From NZ13-RE01 sp049718665 (GTDB lineage Bacteria; Dictyoglomota; Dictyoglomia; Dictyoglomales; Dictyoglomaceae): DNA of 17,716 nucleotides. Shown here piece by piece: positions 7,550 to 15,039 of this stretch; the first letter of the stretch is position 1, and every line of letters begins with the position of its first letter. The notes beneath the pieces are model-generated. The model searched no databases. It had not been told where the DNA came from and worked only from the letters and a program-made list of their open reading frames with translations. The translations under genes were made by a program, and so were the position numbers. The DNA lies in the NCBI GenBank assembly GCA_049718665.1, contig JBNARO010000037.1, positions 1 through 17,716 of the forward strand, read 5' to 3'.

Positions 7550-7640
7550 AAATAACCCTCCCCTTTGAGAAAATTTGGAAACCCCAAGAGGATCTTTAAA
7601 AGATTTACAAAACTCCTTACTCCTTATCGCCCCCTTAATT

Positions 7641-7665
7641 TTTTTAGTAAAAACTTCACTAAATA
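7641..7665. promoter_or_regulatory. Candidate operator at the importer promoter, copy 2
   Basis: The left arm TTTTTAGTAA (7641-7650) and right arm TCACTAAATA (7656-7665) are separated by 5 bases. The exact inverted part is TTTAGT/ACTAAA. It abuts the -10 box at 7665-7670 and covers the expected start near 7658. It aligns base for base with the copy at 13574-13598. Confidence 0.55.
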
Positions 7666-7693
7666 ATATAACACTACTTACTTTTAAAGTCAA
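7665..7693 (-). promoter_or_regulatory. Promoter of the ABC importer operon
   Basis: On the minus strand TTGACT (7693-7688) and TATATT (7670-7665) are 17 bases apart, giving near-consensus boxes. Transcription near 7658 gives a leader of about 108 bases before ATG 7549. The upstream neighbour of the -35 box is the 16-bp tandem repeat. Confidence 0.75.
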
Positions 7694-7694
7694 G

Positions 7695-7727
7695 TTTAAA
7701 CTGTTGACTAATTTAAACTGTTGACTA
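7695..7727. repeat. Tandem 16-bp direct repeat between two divergent promoters
   Basis: TTTAAACTGTTGACTA occurs at 7695-7710 and exactly again at 7712-7727, a period of 17. The second copy contains the -35 box (7721-7726) of the rightward regulator promoter. The first lies two bases from the -35 box of the leftward importer promoter. It could be a pair of activator or repressor sites reading both promoters, or a duplicated promoter element. Confidence 0.75.
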
Positions 7728-7749
7728 CTAATTAAAATAATTGTATATT
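7721..7749 (+). promoter_or_regulatory. Promoter of the LacI-family regulator at 7792
   Basis: TTGACT (7721-7726) and TATATT (7744-7749) are 17 bases apart, the same hexamers and spacing as the opposed importer promoter. Just after the -10 box, TTTTAAGTAA (7748-7757) matches 9 of 10 bases of the operator arm seen at 7641 and 13574, a possible autoregulatory half-site. Confidence 0.72.
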
Positions 7750-7791
7750 TTAAGTAAAATTTTAATCTCTTAATGTCAAAAGGTGATAGTA

Positions 7792-8802
7792 ATGAGGAGA
7801 GAAGATATAAAGAAAAAGGTCACATTAAAAGATATTGCAAAAGCTGCTGGGGTATCTGTATCAGCAGTATCCTTTGCATTAAATAACAAAGGATCTCTTA
7901 ATCCTGAGACAAAGACAAAAATTTTAAAAATTGCTCAAGAACTTGGCTATACTCCAGAAAGAGAGCTAAAAAAGACTTATACTATAGGACTTGTAATAAG
8001 TGATGTTACAAATCCCTTCTATCCAGCAGTGGTTATAGGAGTGGAGAGTGTCTTATTAAAACATGGTTATAGTCTCTTCCTTTGCAATACTGATTATGAC
8101 CCTGACCTTGGATGTACATCTATAAAAAGGTTCATAGACAGAAACGTAGATGGTGTAATAATAATGACTAACAGATTGGATGACTCAGTAATAGAACTTC
8201 TTAAACTGTATAATATTCCTGTGTTAGTCTTTGACAGGAATATAGAGGGTCTTGATGTCAGCGGGTTATTAGTAGATTTCCAGTCAGGAATATCCGAAGC
8301 TGTCACTCACCTTGTCAATTTAGGACATACAGATATCGCCATAATTACGGGACCCCTTGATTTAGAGACAGCCCAAGCAAGACTCAGAGCCTTTAAGATG
8401 GCTCTTAAGAGATATCATATTGACTTACCCGAGGATAGAATCTTTGAGGGCGACTTCAAAATGAGAAGTGGTGAAGAGGCCATGAGAAAAATTTTAAAAC
8501 TTGACCCAAGACCTACTGCAGTTTTCGCATCTAACGATATGATGGCAATTGGTGCTTTAAGAGAGGCTCAAAACCAAGGATTAAGAATTCCAGAAGATAT
8601 ATCCATTGTAGGTCTTGATGATATCATGATGGCATCTTATGTAAATCCTTCTTTAACCACAGTAGTATTCCCTCAACAAGAAGTAGGAACAAAAGCAGCA
8701 GAACTAATACTTAGAGCCATAGAAAAGGGAGAGAAAGCAGTATCCTATATCCATACTTACCTTGTCATTAGAAAATCCACTGGCCCTGCACCAATTAAAT
8801 AA
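7792..8802 (+). CDS. LacI-family transcriptional regulator (complete)
   Basis: The 336-residue DNA-binding regulator is divergent from the importer operon and is the likely controller of it and of the ara-type genes. It has an N-terminal helix-turn-helix (VTLKDIAKAAGVSVSAVSFALNNKG, the recognition helix being SVSAVSFAL), a hinge near residue 55, then the two-lobed sugar-sensing domain. Landmarks are TYTIGLVISDVTNPFYPAVV, NVDGVIIMTN, PVLVFDRN, GHTDIAIITGPLDLETAQARLRAF, AVFASNDMMAIGAL and ISIVGLDDIMMASYVNPSLTTV. ATG 7792 is preferred because AAAGGTGA lies 6 bases before it; GTG 7783 would sit within that site. It ends 4 bases from the convergent activator gene, with no terminator between. The effector cannot be read from the sequence; an arabinose- or xylose-related sugar is the inference. 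Confidence 0.93.
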   Translation: MRREDIKKKVTLKDIAKAAGVSVSAVSFALNNKGSLNPETKTKILKIAQELGYTPERELKKTYTIGLVISDVTNPFYPAVVIGVESVLLKHGYSLFLCNTDYDPDLGCTSIKRFIDRNVDGVIIMTNRLDDSVIELLKLYNIPVLVFDRNIEGLDVSGLLVDFQSGISEAVTHLVNLGHTDIAIITGPLDLETAQARLRAFKMALKRYHIDLPEDRIFEGDFKMRSGEEAMRKILKLDPRPTAVFASNDMMAIGALREAQNQGLRIPEDISIVGLDDIMMASYVNPSLTTVVFPQQEVGTKAAELILRAIEKGEKAVSYIHTYLVIRKSTGPAPIK

Positions 8803-8806
8803 AAAT

Positions 8807-9592
8807 TTATGATAATTCCTTAGCAAAAAGGGCAGCTCCTAAAGCCCCAACTATTTGGGGTTCATGGGGAGTTTTTATACTTACTCCTATTAACTCCTCT
8901 AATGCCTTTACAACTCCAATATTTTTTGCTACTCCCCCACTCATAACTACCTCCTGATCTATGCCTACCCTCTTGACAAGAGCAACCGCTCTTTTAGCTA
9001 CCGAATAATTAATTCCTTTTATAATTTTTTCCTTAGGTACGCCCTCAGAAATTAGGGTTATTATTTCAGATTCTGCAAAAACAGTACAAATATTAGTTAT
9101 ATCCACGTAATCTGAGGTTTTAAGATGAATTTCTCCAAATTCATCAAAAGAAACTTGAAGTACCTTAGACATGATCTCCAAAAAGCGTCCTGTCCCTGCA
9201 GCACACTTGTCATTCATTACAAAATCAAGTACAGCACCATTTTTACCAATTTTTATCACTTTACTATCTTGTCCACCTATATCTATCACTGTTCTTGCAT
9301 CTGGAAATAAAAAATTTATACCTTTAGCATGACAAGATATTTCAGTTTTGGATTTGTCAGTAAAATCCACTTTTATCCTTCCATAACCTGTAGCCACAAT
9401 ACTGTTAATATCCTTTAAAGAGATATTATGAGTTTTTAGCAAATCGTCAATCAGATCCAAAGCAGTTTTATTCCCATCAGAACCTGTTTCTCTTATAGCA
9501 TAACCCAAAATATTATCTTTTGTCCCATTGGATGAAAGCAAAACAACCTTTGTGGTAGCTGAACCAATATCTACTCCTAAGAAATACTTCAT
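8807..9592 (-). CDS. 2-hydroxyacyl-CoA dehydratase-type activase (HgdC/BadF-BcrA family ATPase)
   Basis: This 261-residue protein is of the ASKHA-fold activator family, which uses ATP to push an electron at very low potential into a partner iron-sulfur enzyme. Visible motifs are the phosphate loops GVDIGSATTKVVLL (6-19) and TVIDIGGQDSKVI (101-113), and the SGG adenosine motif (VVMSGGVAKN, 215-224). Cys130 (NDKCAAGTG) and Cys169 (NICTVFAES) are expected to hold one [4Fe-4S] cluster across the homodimer interface, as in the well-studied HgdC. Length is typical. ATG 9592 overlaps the stop of the upstream dehydratase-like gene by 4 bases, indicating translational coupling, and a GAGGTGAT site precedes it. 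Function as the partner of the two upstream genes is near certain; the substrate is unknown. Confidence 0.94.
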   Translation of the reverse strand: MKYFLGVDIGSATTKVVLLSSNGTKDNILGYAIRETGSDGNKTALDLIDDLLKTHNISLKDINSIVATGYGRIKVDFTDKSKTEISCHAKGINFLFPDARTVIDIGGQDSKVIKIGKNGAVLDFVMNDKCAAGTGRFLEIMSKVLQVSFDEFGEIHLKTSDYVDITNICTVFAESEIITLISEGVPKEKIIKGINYSVAKRAVALVKRVGIDQEVVMSGGVAKNIGVVKALEELIGVSIKTPHEPQIVGALGAALFAKELS

Positions 9593-10815
9593 GATATCAC
9601 CTCTAAAAAGGCTTCTATTCTCGTTTTAATCTGCTCTTTTGGAAAATTAAGTTCATCTACTAGGTCTCCATCAATTACAATAGAGGGAACTCCCTCTCTT
9701 ACAAGTTTTTGCCTAATTATATAAGTAGGTACTGAACCTTGTCTACATCCCCATTGATTGAAAATTATCACCCCATGAGCTTTATATTTTTCTACGTTTT
9801 CTAATGCTACCTTTATTCTATCCTCCAAACTTGAGAAGGCTTTAAGATTTATTAGCTTTTTAGCAAGAGATTCAAAGGGGTTATTAATATCAAGCCTTTC
9901 CCAAGAGACCGATGTAGATTCCTCAAAAACAATGTACGCTCCTTTATCATTTAGCCACTTAAAAAGGTCTGTCTTAAAATAGGGGCCAAGATGCATCCAG
10001 TATAATCTTACTTTTGGTTCTATAATTTTACCTTTTTGAATTCTACTTTTTATCTCATCTCTTAGGGTCTTAAAGAATTCAACTCCATACTTAGAGCCAA
10101 AAACTGAAAAAATCATCCCAGCATAATCAAGAAAATTTTTACCATCCATCACTACGTAATCTCTTCTAAGTTCTTTCACTTCTTCAAAATAATTATAAGC
10201 CTCATTGGACAAAATAATAACTTTCTTAAGCCTTTCTATTCCATCTTTTACCCCGAGCCTTTTAGTAAGTTCATAATATATCCTCTCAATTTGAGAAGCT
10301 AAATACTCTTCATCTTCAAAAGAATCTATGACAAAAATCTCTCCTCCATTCAATTCTTTTATGAGACTAAAAGAAAATATGGGAGAAAAGCATGGCTTTG
10401 TATAGCTTACAAGGAAATCAGGAGTAGGAAAAACCTTTAATTTTGATGATCCCAAAATACCTCTATGTACACTACATACATCAGAATTTCCCAAAATTCC
10501 CTCGCTTTCATTAAGAGCTCTTCTTAATAAACCAAGAGCAGAGAAAAAGCCTGATGCTACTTCTGGAAGAAGGGGATATATATCTAAAGCATAGAATATC
10601 TCTGAGGGAGTAAAAATATTTATCATAACTTTTTTACTCTTCTTACCATATATGTACTTTATCAGATCTAAAGCATATAGGTAGGAGATTTTTGTAACTT
10701 TGTCTTCCTTGTATTTCGCGTTGATGAAGATCTTTGCCCCTAAATAGACAGGAAAAGAACCCACAAAACTTTTTATTAAATTTTGTCTTTCATAAACTAA
10801 CTTTTCTACGCTCAT
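9589..10815 (-). CDS. 2-hydroxyacyl-CoA dehydratase (HgdB/BcrC)-family iron-sulfur subunit, long
   Basis: This is a 408-residue subunit of a dehydratase- or reductase-type iron-sulfur enzyme. Its family fold shows in the early TPSEIFYALDIYPLLPE block (69-85), Cys114 (SDVCSVHRG), Cys142 (KPCFSP) and the C-terminal signature FNQWGCRQGSVPTYIIRQKL (Cys357), then VPSIVIDGDLVDELN and IKTRIEAFLEVI. These three Cys are the likely cluster ligands. Homologues take single electrons from the HgdC-type activator and dehydrate 2-hydroxyacyl-CoA thioesters or reduce aromatic rings or small molecules. ATG 10815 lies inside the end of the upstream gene (26-base overlap) behind GGAGATG. The neighbouring gene is the likely second subunit. 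No CoA-transferase or acyl-CoA gene is nearby, so a CoA-thioester substrate is not supported by context. Confidence 0.87.
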   Translation of the reverse strand: MSVEKLVYERQNLIKSFVGSFPVYLGAKIFINAKYKEDKVTKISYLYALDLIKYIYGKKSKKVMINIFTPSEIFYALDIYPLLPEVASGFFSALGLLRRALNESEGILGNSDVCSVHRGILGSSKLKVFPTPDFLVSYTKPCFSPIFSFSLIKELNGGEIFVIDSFEDEEYLASQIERIYYELTKRLGVKDGIERLKKVIILSNEAYNYFEEVKELRRDYVVMDGKNFLDYAGMIFSVFGSKYGVEFFKTLRDEIKSRIQKGKIIEPKVRLYWMHLGPYFKTDLFKWLNDKGAYIVFEESTSVSWERLDINNPFESLAKKLINLKAFSSLEDRIKVALENVEKYKAHGVIIFNQWGCRQGSVPTYIIRQKLVREGVPSIVIDGDLVDELNFPKEQIKTRIEAFLEVIS

Positions 10816-11809
10816 AAATCATCTCCACAAAAGCTTCAACTCTTGTTCTTATTTGTCCTTTATTCCCTAAGGTATAATCATCCTCAATTGTAAGAACTGG
10901 AAGATTCAAAGTTTTAATAATCTCCCTCAATCTTGCTGATTGGTAGATAAGAGGATCACAGAATTTTAGAGTATAAATAATAACTCCATCAATATTTTCC
11001 TTTAACCTTTTTATATTTTCAATCCTTTTTTCCTGCCCCAAACTTCTAACACATGCAGTTCTTTTAAGATAATACTCGGAGATAACATAAAAAGGATCTT
11101 TATGGTAATTTTCAACTCTTTCTAATAAATTCCCCCCAAAACAGGAATCAATATAAGCAACCTCAACTCCTAAGCTATGTAAGTATTTAATAAAATCAAG
11201 AGGAAACATAGAAGAGAGTAAATAAACTTTTACTTGAGGGTTATGATCATAATTATTCTCAAAGTTAGTATAGGCTTCTCCAGTAAGAAGAGAAAATATA
11301 GATAAAGGATTTAACCCATCTCTCCTAATCTTATCCCTTAAAGAGTTGTAAAAATCAATCGTCTTAACAAGCTTTTCCGTTTCTATACCACCGTTTAGGT
11401 CTTTAAAAAGTTCCTTAAGTTCAGTAGCAAAGTATTTTACAGAATTCTCATCACTATTAAAGGGAATTCTTAAGAAATAAATACTATTAGAAACTCCTAA
11501 CTCTTTCCAACACTCATATATTCTCTTTGAGGAATCACAACCATCGGTAAGAATGATCTTTTCCAAATTTAAACCATTTCTTAAAATATATTCATTCACA
11601 TTTCTGATGTATGGACAGAAATATTTAGGATATACCTCGTCAGTTCTTTCTGGATATAAAGGAGGAAAAATTATAGGAAGAGGTTCAAAACCTGAAGCGG
11701 AAATAATCTCGGGAGGTACATAGGAACACATATATCCTACATACCCCCCTGAATTAATCTTGTCTTTTAAGTATGAATAATAATCAAAATATTCTCCTAT
11801 TTCCTCCAT
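10790..11809 (-). CDS. 2-hydroxyacyl-CoA dehydratase (HgdB)-family iron-sulfur subunit, short
   Basis: The 339-residue protein has the full family layout. GYMCSYVPPEIISASGFEPL (Cys28) is the N-terminal cluster and substrate loop, followed by YFCPYIRN (Cys65), LTDGCDSSKRIYECW (Cys91, Cys100), YIDSCFGG (Cys223), the stretch DGVIIYTLKFCDPL (Cys284) and the closing GQIRTRVEAFVEMI. By homology it pairs with the next gene, each subunit carrying a [4Fe-4S] cluster. A double-cubane-type reductase is another possibility. ATG 11809 has no Shine-Dalgarno site. An extended -10 box TGATATAAT lies 8 bases before it, suggesting a leaderless mRNA. The ribulokinase gene ends 23 bases upstream, so read-through from it is also likely. 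Confidence 0.88.
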   Translation of the reverse strand: MEEIGEYFDYYSYLKDKINSGGYVGYMCSYVPPEIISASGFEPLPIIFPPLYPERTDEVYPKYFCPYIRNVNEYILRNGLNLEKIILTDGCDSSKRIYECWKELGVSNSIYFLRIPFNSDENSVKYFATELKELFKDLNGGIETEKLVKTIDFYNSLRDKIRRDGLNPLSIFSLLTGEAYTNFENNYDHNPQVKVYLLSSMFPLDFIKYLHSLGVEVAYIDSCFGGNLLERVENYHKDPFYVISEYYLKRTACVRSLGQEKRIENIKRLKENIDGVIIYTLKFCDPLIYQSARLREIIKTLNLPVLTIEDDYTLGNKGQIRTRVEAFVEMIYERRKVSL

Positions 11810-11817
11810 TGAGAAAG

Positions 11818-11826
11818 ATTATATCA
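11818..11826 (-). promoter_or_regulatory. Extended -10 promoter, leaderless type, for the dehydratase/activase trio
   Basis: TGATATAAT on the minus strand is a perfect TGn-TATAAT extended -10. Only 8 bases separate it from ATG 11809, so transcription would begin at or next to the A of ATG. No -35 match is seen at 16-18 bases, as allowed for extended -10 promoters. The identical nonamer occurs in the same position before the AEC gene. Confidence 0.5.
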
Positions 11827-11832
11827 CAAAAA

Positions 11833-13545
11833 TTACTTTACTCCTTTAACCTTATCTCTAATTTCAATCAATTCTTTCATCACATGGTACAAATTATAAG
11901 AGGCTTCTTTGGTTCCAAAAATATCATGAAGCTCCCTATATAACTTATAAAGTTTATTGTAAATCTCACTATCTTCTTGCCTTGGATAATATACTTTATC
12001 CTTTACTCTACATATAGCCTTTTGTGCTTCCTCCACATTCCTATACCCGCTTTTCTCATATCCCGCAGCTACCGCTCCAAAAATAGCTGCTCCCAGAGCC
12101 GGCGTTTGAGAAGAATAGGATATTTTTATTGTCCTTCCTAATATATCAGCATAAACCTGCATCATAAAAGGATTCTTTTCAGGTATACCACCACATGCTA
12201 TAACTTCATTGACTTTCACTCCATATTCTTCAAATCTTTCCATTATCACTCTTGCTCCAAAAGCTGTCGCTTCTATTAACGCTCTGTAGATCTCTTCTGG
12301 TCTTGTATGAAGGGTTTGTCCTATAAGAAGGCCAGTTAACTTTGCATCTACAAGTACTGTTCTATTTCCATTATTCCAATCCAAAGCAAGAAGTCCGCTT
12401 TCTCCTGTCTTTAGCTTCTCTGCCTTCTCTGTTAAGAGTTGATGCAAATCCTTGTTTTTTCCCTCTTCTCCAAAATATTCCCTCGGAGTTAAATACTTCA
12501 CAAACCAGTTAAATATATCTCCTACAGCAGACTGCCCTGCCTCGAGCCCATAATATCCTGGAAGAATTGAACCATCTACTATTCCACAAAGCCCAGGTAT
12601 GTCAGGAAGTTTCTCAGTATTTGGTACCACCATCATATCGCAAGTAGAAGTGCCTATAACCTTCACAAGCACACCAGGCTTAATTCCTGCTCCAACTCCA
12701 CCCATGTGAGCATCAAAAGCTCCTACAGCTACTACTACATCTTTATTTAAGCCAAATTTATCCGCATAATACTCTGATATATATCCAAAAGGAACATCAG
12801 AAGTATAAGCCTTATCGTATAGCCTATCCCTCAAATCTGCTAACTTAGGATCTAACTGAGAAAGAAATTCCTTACTGGGCAATCCTCCCCATTCCAAATT
12901 GAACATAGCTTTATGCCCTGCTGCACATATACTTCTTTTTATCTCATGAGGTTTAGTCTTTCCTGTCAAAACTGCTGGTATATAATCACATATCTCAACC
13001 CAAGTATATGCAGAATCAAACACCTTAGGATCTACTCTTAAACAATGTAATATCTTGGAGAAGAACCATTCTGAGGAATATACACCCCCGTATTTCCTTA
13101 AATAAGGATATCCCTTCTCGTTAGCCAGTCTCGTTATCTCCTCGGCTTCCTCATAACTTGAGTGATCCTTCCAAAGCCACGCTAAAGCATTAATGTTATC
13201 TTTAAATTCTTCATGAAAGGCAAGAGGAACCCCATCCTTATCTATTGGTAAAGGAGTACTTCCTGTAGTATCTATTCCTATTCCTATAACATCCTTTCTA
13301 CTAAACTCCTTACTATTTTTCTCTGCCTCCCTTAATGCTCCTTCTATAGTTACCTCAAGACCTTTTATATAATCTGCCGGATGTTGTCTTGCCACATTAG
13401 GATTTTTAGGGTCAAGAATTACGCCATCTTCTCCATGTTCATAATTATAAACATACGTGCCTAATTCTTCTCCATTACTTATATCTACTACAAGGGCCCT
13501 CACAGAATTGGTCCCATAATCTAAACCAATAGCATATTTACCCAT
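11833..13545 (-). CDS. araB: L-ribulokinase (FGGY family)
   Basis: The 570-residue cytoplasmic kinase phosphorylates L-ribulose with ATP to L-ribulose 5-phosphate, the second step of L-arabinose breakdown. It has the N-terminal sugar-kinase phosphate loop GLDYGTNSVRALVVD (7-21), the araB-type GIGIDTTGSTPLPID, the substrate region FKDNINALAWLWKDH, CAAGHKAMFNLEWGGLP, GAFDAHMGGVGAGI, the ATP-site VIGTSTCDMM and the C-terminal GGIPEKNPFMMQVYADILGRT. The length fits ribulokinase (about 560) rather than xylulokinase or glycerol kinase (about 500). ATG 13545 has GGGGAGG 6-8 bases upstream. An operator copy and a TTGACT box lie in the 71-base gap to the GH4 gene, so it can be expressed separately from the two genes upstream. 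Isomerase and epimerase genes are not in the window. Confidence 0.93.
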   Translation of the reverse strand: MGKYAIGLDYGTNSVRALVVDISNGEELGTYVYNYEHGEDGVILDPKNPNVARQHPADYIKGLEVTIEGALREAEKNSKEFSRKDVIGIGIDTTGSTPLPIDKDGVPLAFHEEFKDNINALAWLWKDHSSYEEAEEITRLANEKGYPYLRKYGGVYSSEWFFSKILHCLRVDPKVFDSAYTWVEICDYIPAVLTGKTKPHEIKRSICAAGHKAMFNLEWGGLPSKEFLSQLDPKLADLRDRLYDKAYTSDVPFGYISEYYADKFGLNKDVVVAVGAFDAHMGGVGAGIKPGVLVKVIGTSTCDMMVVPNTEKLPDIPGLCGIVDGSILPGYYGLEAGQSAVGDIFNWFVKYLTPREYFGEEGKNKDLHQLLTEKAEKLKTGESGLLALDWNNGNRTVLVDAKLTGLLIGQTLHTRPEEIYRALIEATAFGARVIMERFEEYGVKVNEVIACGGIPEKNPFMMQVYADILGRTIKISYSSQTPALGAAIFGAVAAGYEKSGYRNVEEAQKAICRVKDKVYYPRQEDSEIYNKLYKLYRELHDIFGTKEASYNLYHVMKELIEIRDKVKGVK

Positions 13546-13573
13546 ATATGCACCTCCCCAAAATATTCTTCAA

Positions 13574-13598
13574 TTTTTAGTAATAATTTTACTAAAAA
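13574..13598. promoter_or_regulatory. Candidate operator at the araB promoter, copy 3 (best)
   Basis: TTTTTAGTAA (13574-13583) and TTACTAAAAA (13589-13598) are perfect 10-bp inverted arms around 5 bases. The arm equals those at 258 and 7641. It fills the space between the -35 box and the likely start site of araB, so binding would repress. Confidence 0.65.
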
Positions 13599-13606
13599 TA
13601 AGTCAA
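13577..13606 (-). promoter_or_regulatory. Probable araB promoter, largely covered by the operator
   Basis: On the minus strand TTGACT (13606-13601) equals the -35 boxes of the central control region. Possible -10 boxes are weak: TACTAA (13582-13577) at 18 bases or TATTAC (13585-13580) at 15. The position, 30-60 bases before ATG 13545 and overlapping the operator, supports a promoter here despite the poor -10. Confidence 0.4.
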
Positions 13607-13616
13607 AAATAAAATA

Positions 13617-15017
13617 TTAGTAGTTCAAGTAATCTCTAAGCTCTTTATTAAAAGGCTGAGATAGGATCTCATCTAAAACAGAAAGCACTTGCTCATAAGA
13701 CCTAGTTCTTGGATCTCTAATTAATATCTCTTCCAGAACCTTTACATCTTTGGAAATAAATCCCTCCAATGCCCATTCCATTCTTAAAATTCTTGGTATT
13801 AAATAGAAGATTTTTATTCTATGAGTAAGATCAGGCTCTATTTTTTCATGCTTTATTCCCGATTCATCTACCCATACAGGAATCTCCACCACTACATCAT
13901 CAGGAATTCCAGAGATAGTACCCCGATTAGGAACATTTAGTATTAATCTTGAATTACCTCCGCCAGTAATGCTATTTATAAAATGTACATGTTGCTCACC
14001 GCTTAACTTATCTCTATTAAATAGCTCAGGCCATATATCCATGAGCTTTATACTTTTATCTTTTTCCACTTCTTTAGCGAGTTCAATTATCTTTCTTCTA
14101 CCCTTCCTCAATTCTTCGTGAAATTTAGGTCTTTCTATCTCATTATCAATACCCCCAAATTTTCCATACCACTTTTTCTTAGTCTCAAGATTATAATTAT
14201 ATTTCCAAGTACCATTTCTACAGGTATCTCCTATAGGAAGCATCCCATAAAATTTATACATATCTATTACCGCAGGACTCATTTGAAGATCCCATGGGTT
14301 TTTAGGTTCCCAATTTTGAGCCTCTTTTTCAATCCATTCGTCAAGAAGAGGATAAGCATTTTTGCCCCTATATAAAAATCTGTTCAAGAAGATCCCATGA
14401 TTAACACCAGCAACTTGCCAATCCACCTCTTTCGGATCTAATCTTAAAGAATTGAACACTTCATATACTCCATGAAAGCCATGACATATACCTACCACCT
14501 TTATATCAGTTAACCTGTTCAAAAGCTGACTAATCTCAAACACAGGATTTGCAGTTTGAAGTAACCATGAAGATGGAGCATATTTTTTCATGGCTTTTGC
14601 TATATCAAGAGCAAGCTTTAAATCGTAATAGGAAATAAGCCCATAAGTATAAGTAGACACCATATTTAATTCTTGACTATCAATTCCCCTATAATAGCCA
14701 TGTTTTTCTCCAATTTGGGTAATTAAATCATATTTTATAAATCCATCTTCGTGTCCTTGAGGAAAAGGAAGGGCAGTATTTATAATAAAATCTGCTCCTT
14801 CAATCCCCTCTTCAAGACTTTTTGTCTTTTCAAATCTTAAGTCAGCTTCAAGCTCTTCTATATACTTTTTAGCAAGAATATAAGAGGCATTTAACCTTTC
14901 TTCATGTACATCTACCATGGATATTAAAGTCCCATTTAATCTTGGCGTTTTAGCAATATCCCCAATAATCTGTAAAGAAAACCTAATACTTCCTGCTCCT
15001 ACAATAGCTATTTTCAT
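13617..15017 (-). CDS. GH4 family NAD- and metal-dependent glycosidase, possibly alpha-glucuronidase/galacturonidase
   Basis: This 466-residue cytoplasmic enzyme hydrolyses glycosides by the GH4 oxidation-elimination-addition route, using NAD and a divalent metal. It shows the Rossmann loop IAIVGAGSIRF (3-13), ADFIINTALP, NPVF at 157-160, the metal-binding GICHGFHGV (Cys178, His179) and AGVNHGIF (His207). The C-terminal GEQHVHFINSITGG and WALEGFISKD complete the fold. The residues after Cys-His vary with specificity in GH4. From memory, CHE suits alpha-glucosidases, CHS alpha-galactosidases and CHG uronidases, so CHGF points to alpha-glucuronidase or alpha-galacturonidase; treat this as a lead. 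ATG 15017 follows AAAGGGGGT. The AEC transporter gene ends 22 bases upstream. Uronic-acid decorations accompany arabinose on plant xylan, fitting the locus. Confidence 0.88.
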   Translation of the reverse strand: MKIAIVGAGSIRFSLQIIGDIAKTPRLNGTLISMVDVHEERLNASYILAKKYIEELEADLRFEKTKSLEEGIEGADFIINTALPFPQGHEDGFIKYDLITQIGEKHGYYRGIDSQELNMVSTYTYGLISYYDLKLALDIAKAMKKYAPSSWLLQTANPVFEISQLLNRLTDIKVVGICHGFHGVYEVFNSLRLDPKEVDWQVAGVNHGIFLNRFLYRGKNAYPLLDEWIEKEAQNWEPKNPWDLQMSPAVIDMYKFYGMLPIGDTCRNGTWKYNYNLETKKKWYGKFGGIDNEIERPKFHEELRKGRRKIIELAKEVEKDKSIKLMDIWPELFNRDKLSGEQHVHFINSITGGGNSRLILNVPNRGTISGIPDDVVVEIPVWVDESGIKHEKIEPDLTHRIKIFYLIPRILRMEWALEGFISKDVKVLEEILIRDPRTRSYEQVLSVLDEILSQPFNKELRDYLNY

Positions 15018-15039
15018 AAGATTAACCCCCTTTCAAAAT

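Noticed and set aside
7574..7587. TTTGGAAACCCCAA in the importer leader as a third TGGAAA-type operator
   Set aside because: Only the left half matches; the right half lacks TTTCCA, and it lies 70 bases downstream of the start site.
7550..7693. Upstream extension of the sugar-binding protein frame to 7693
   Set aside because: It would put the -10 and -35 region inside the gene and hide the signal peptide 48 residues from the N-terminus. A strong ribosome site supports ATG 7549.
7783..7791. GTG 7783 as start of the LacI gene
   Set aside because: It overlaps the AAAGGTGA ribosome site that fits ATG 7792, and adds no homologous residues.
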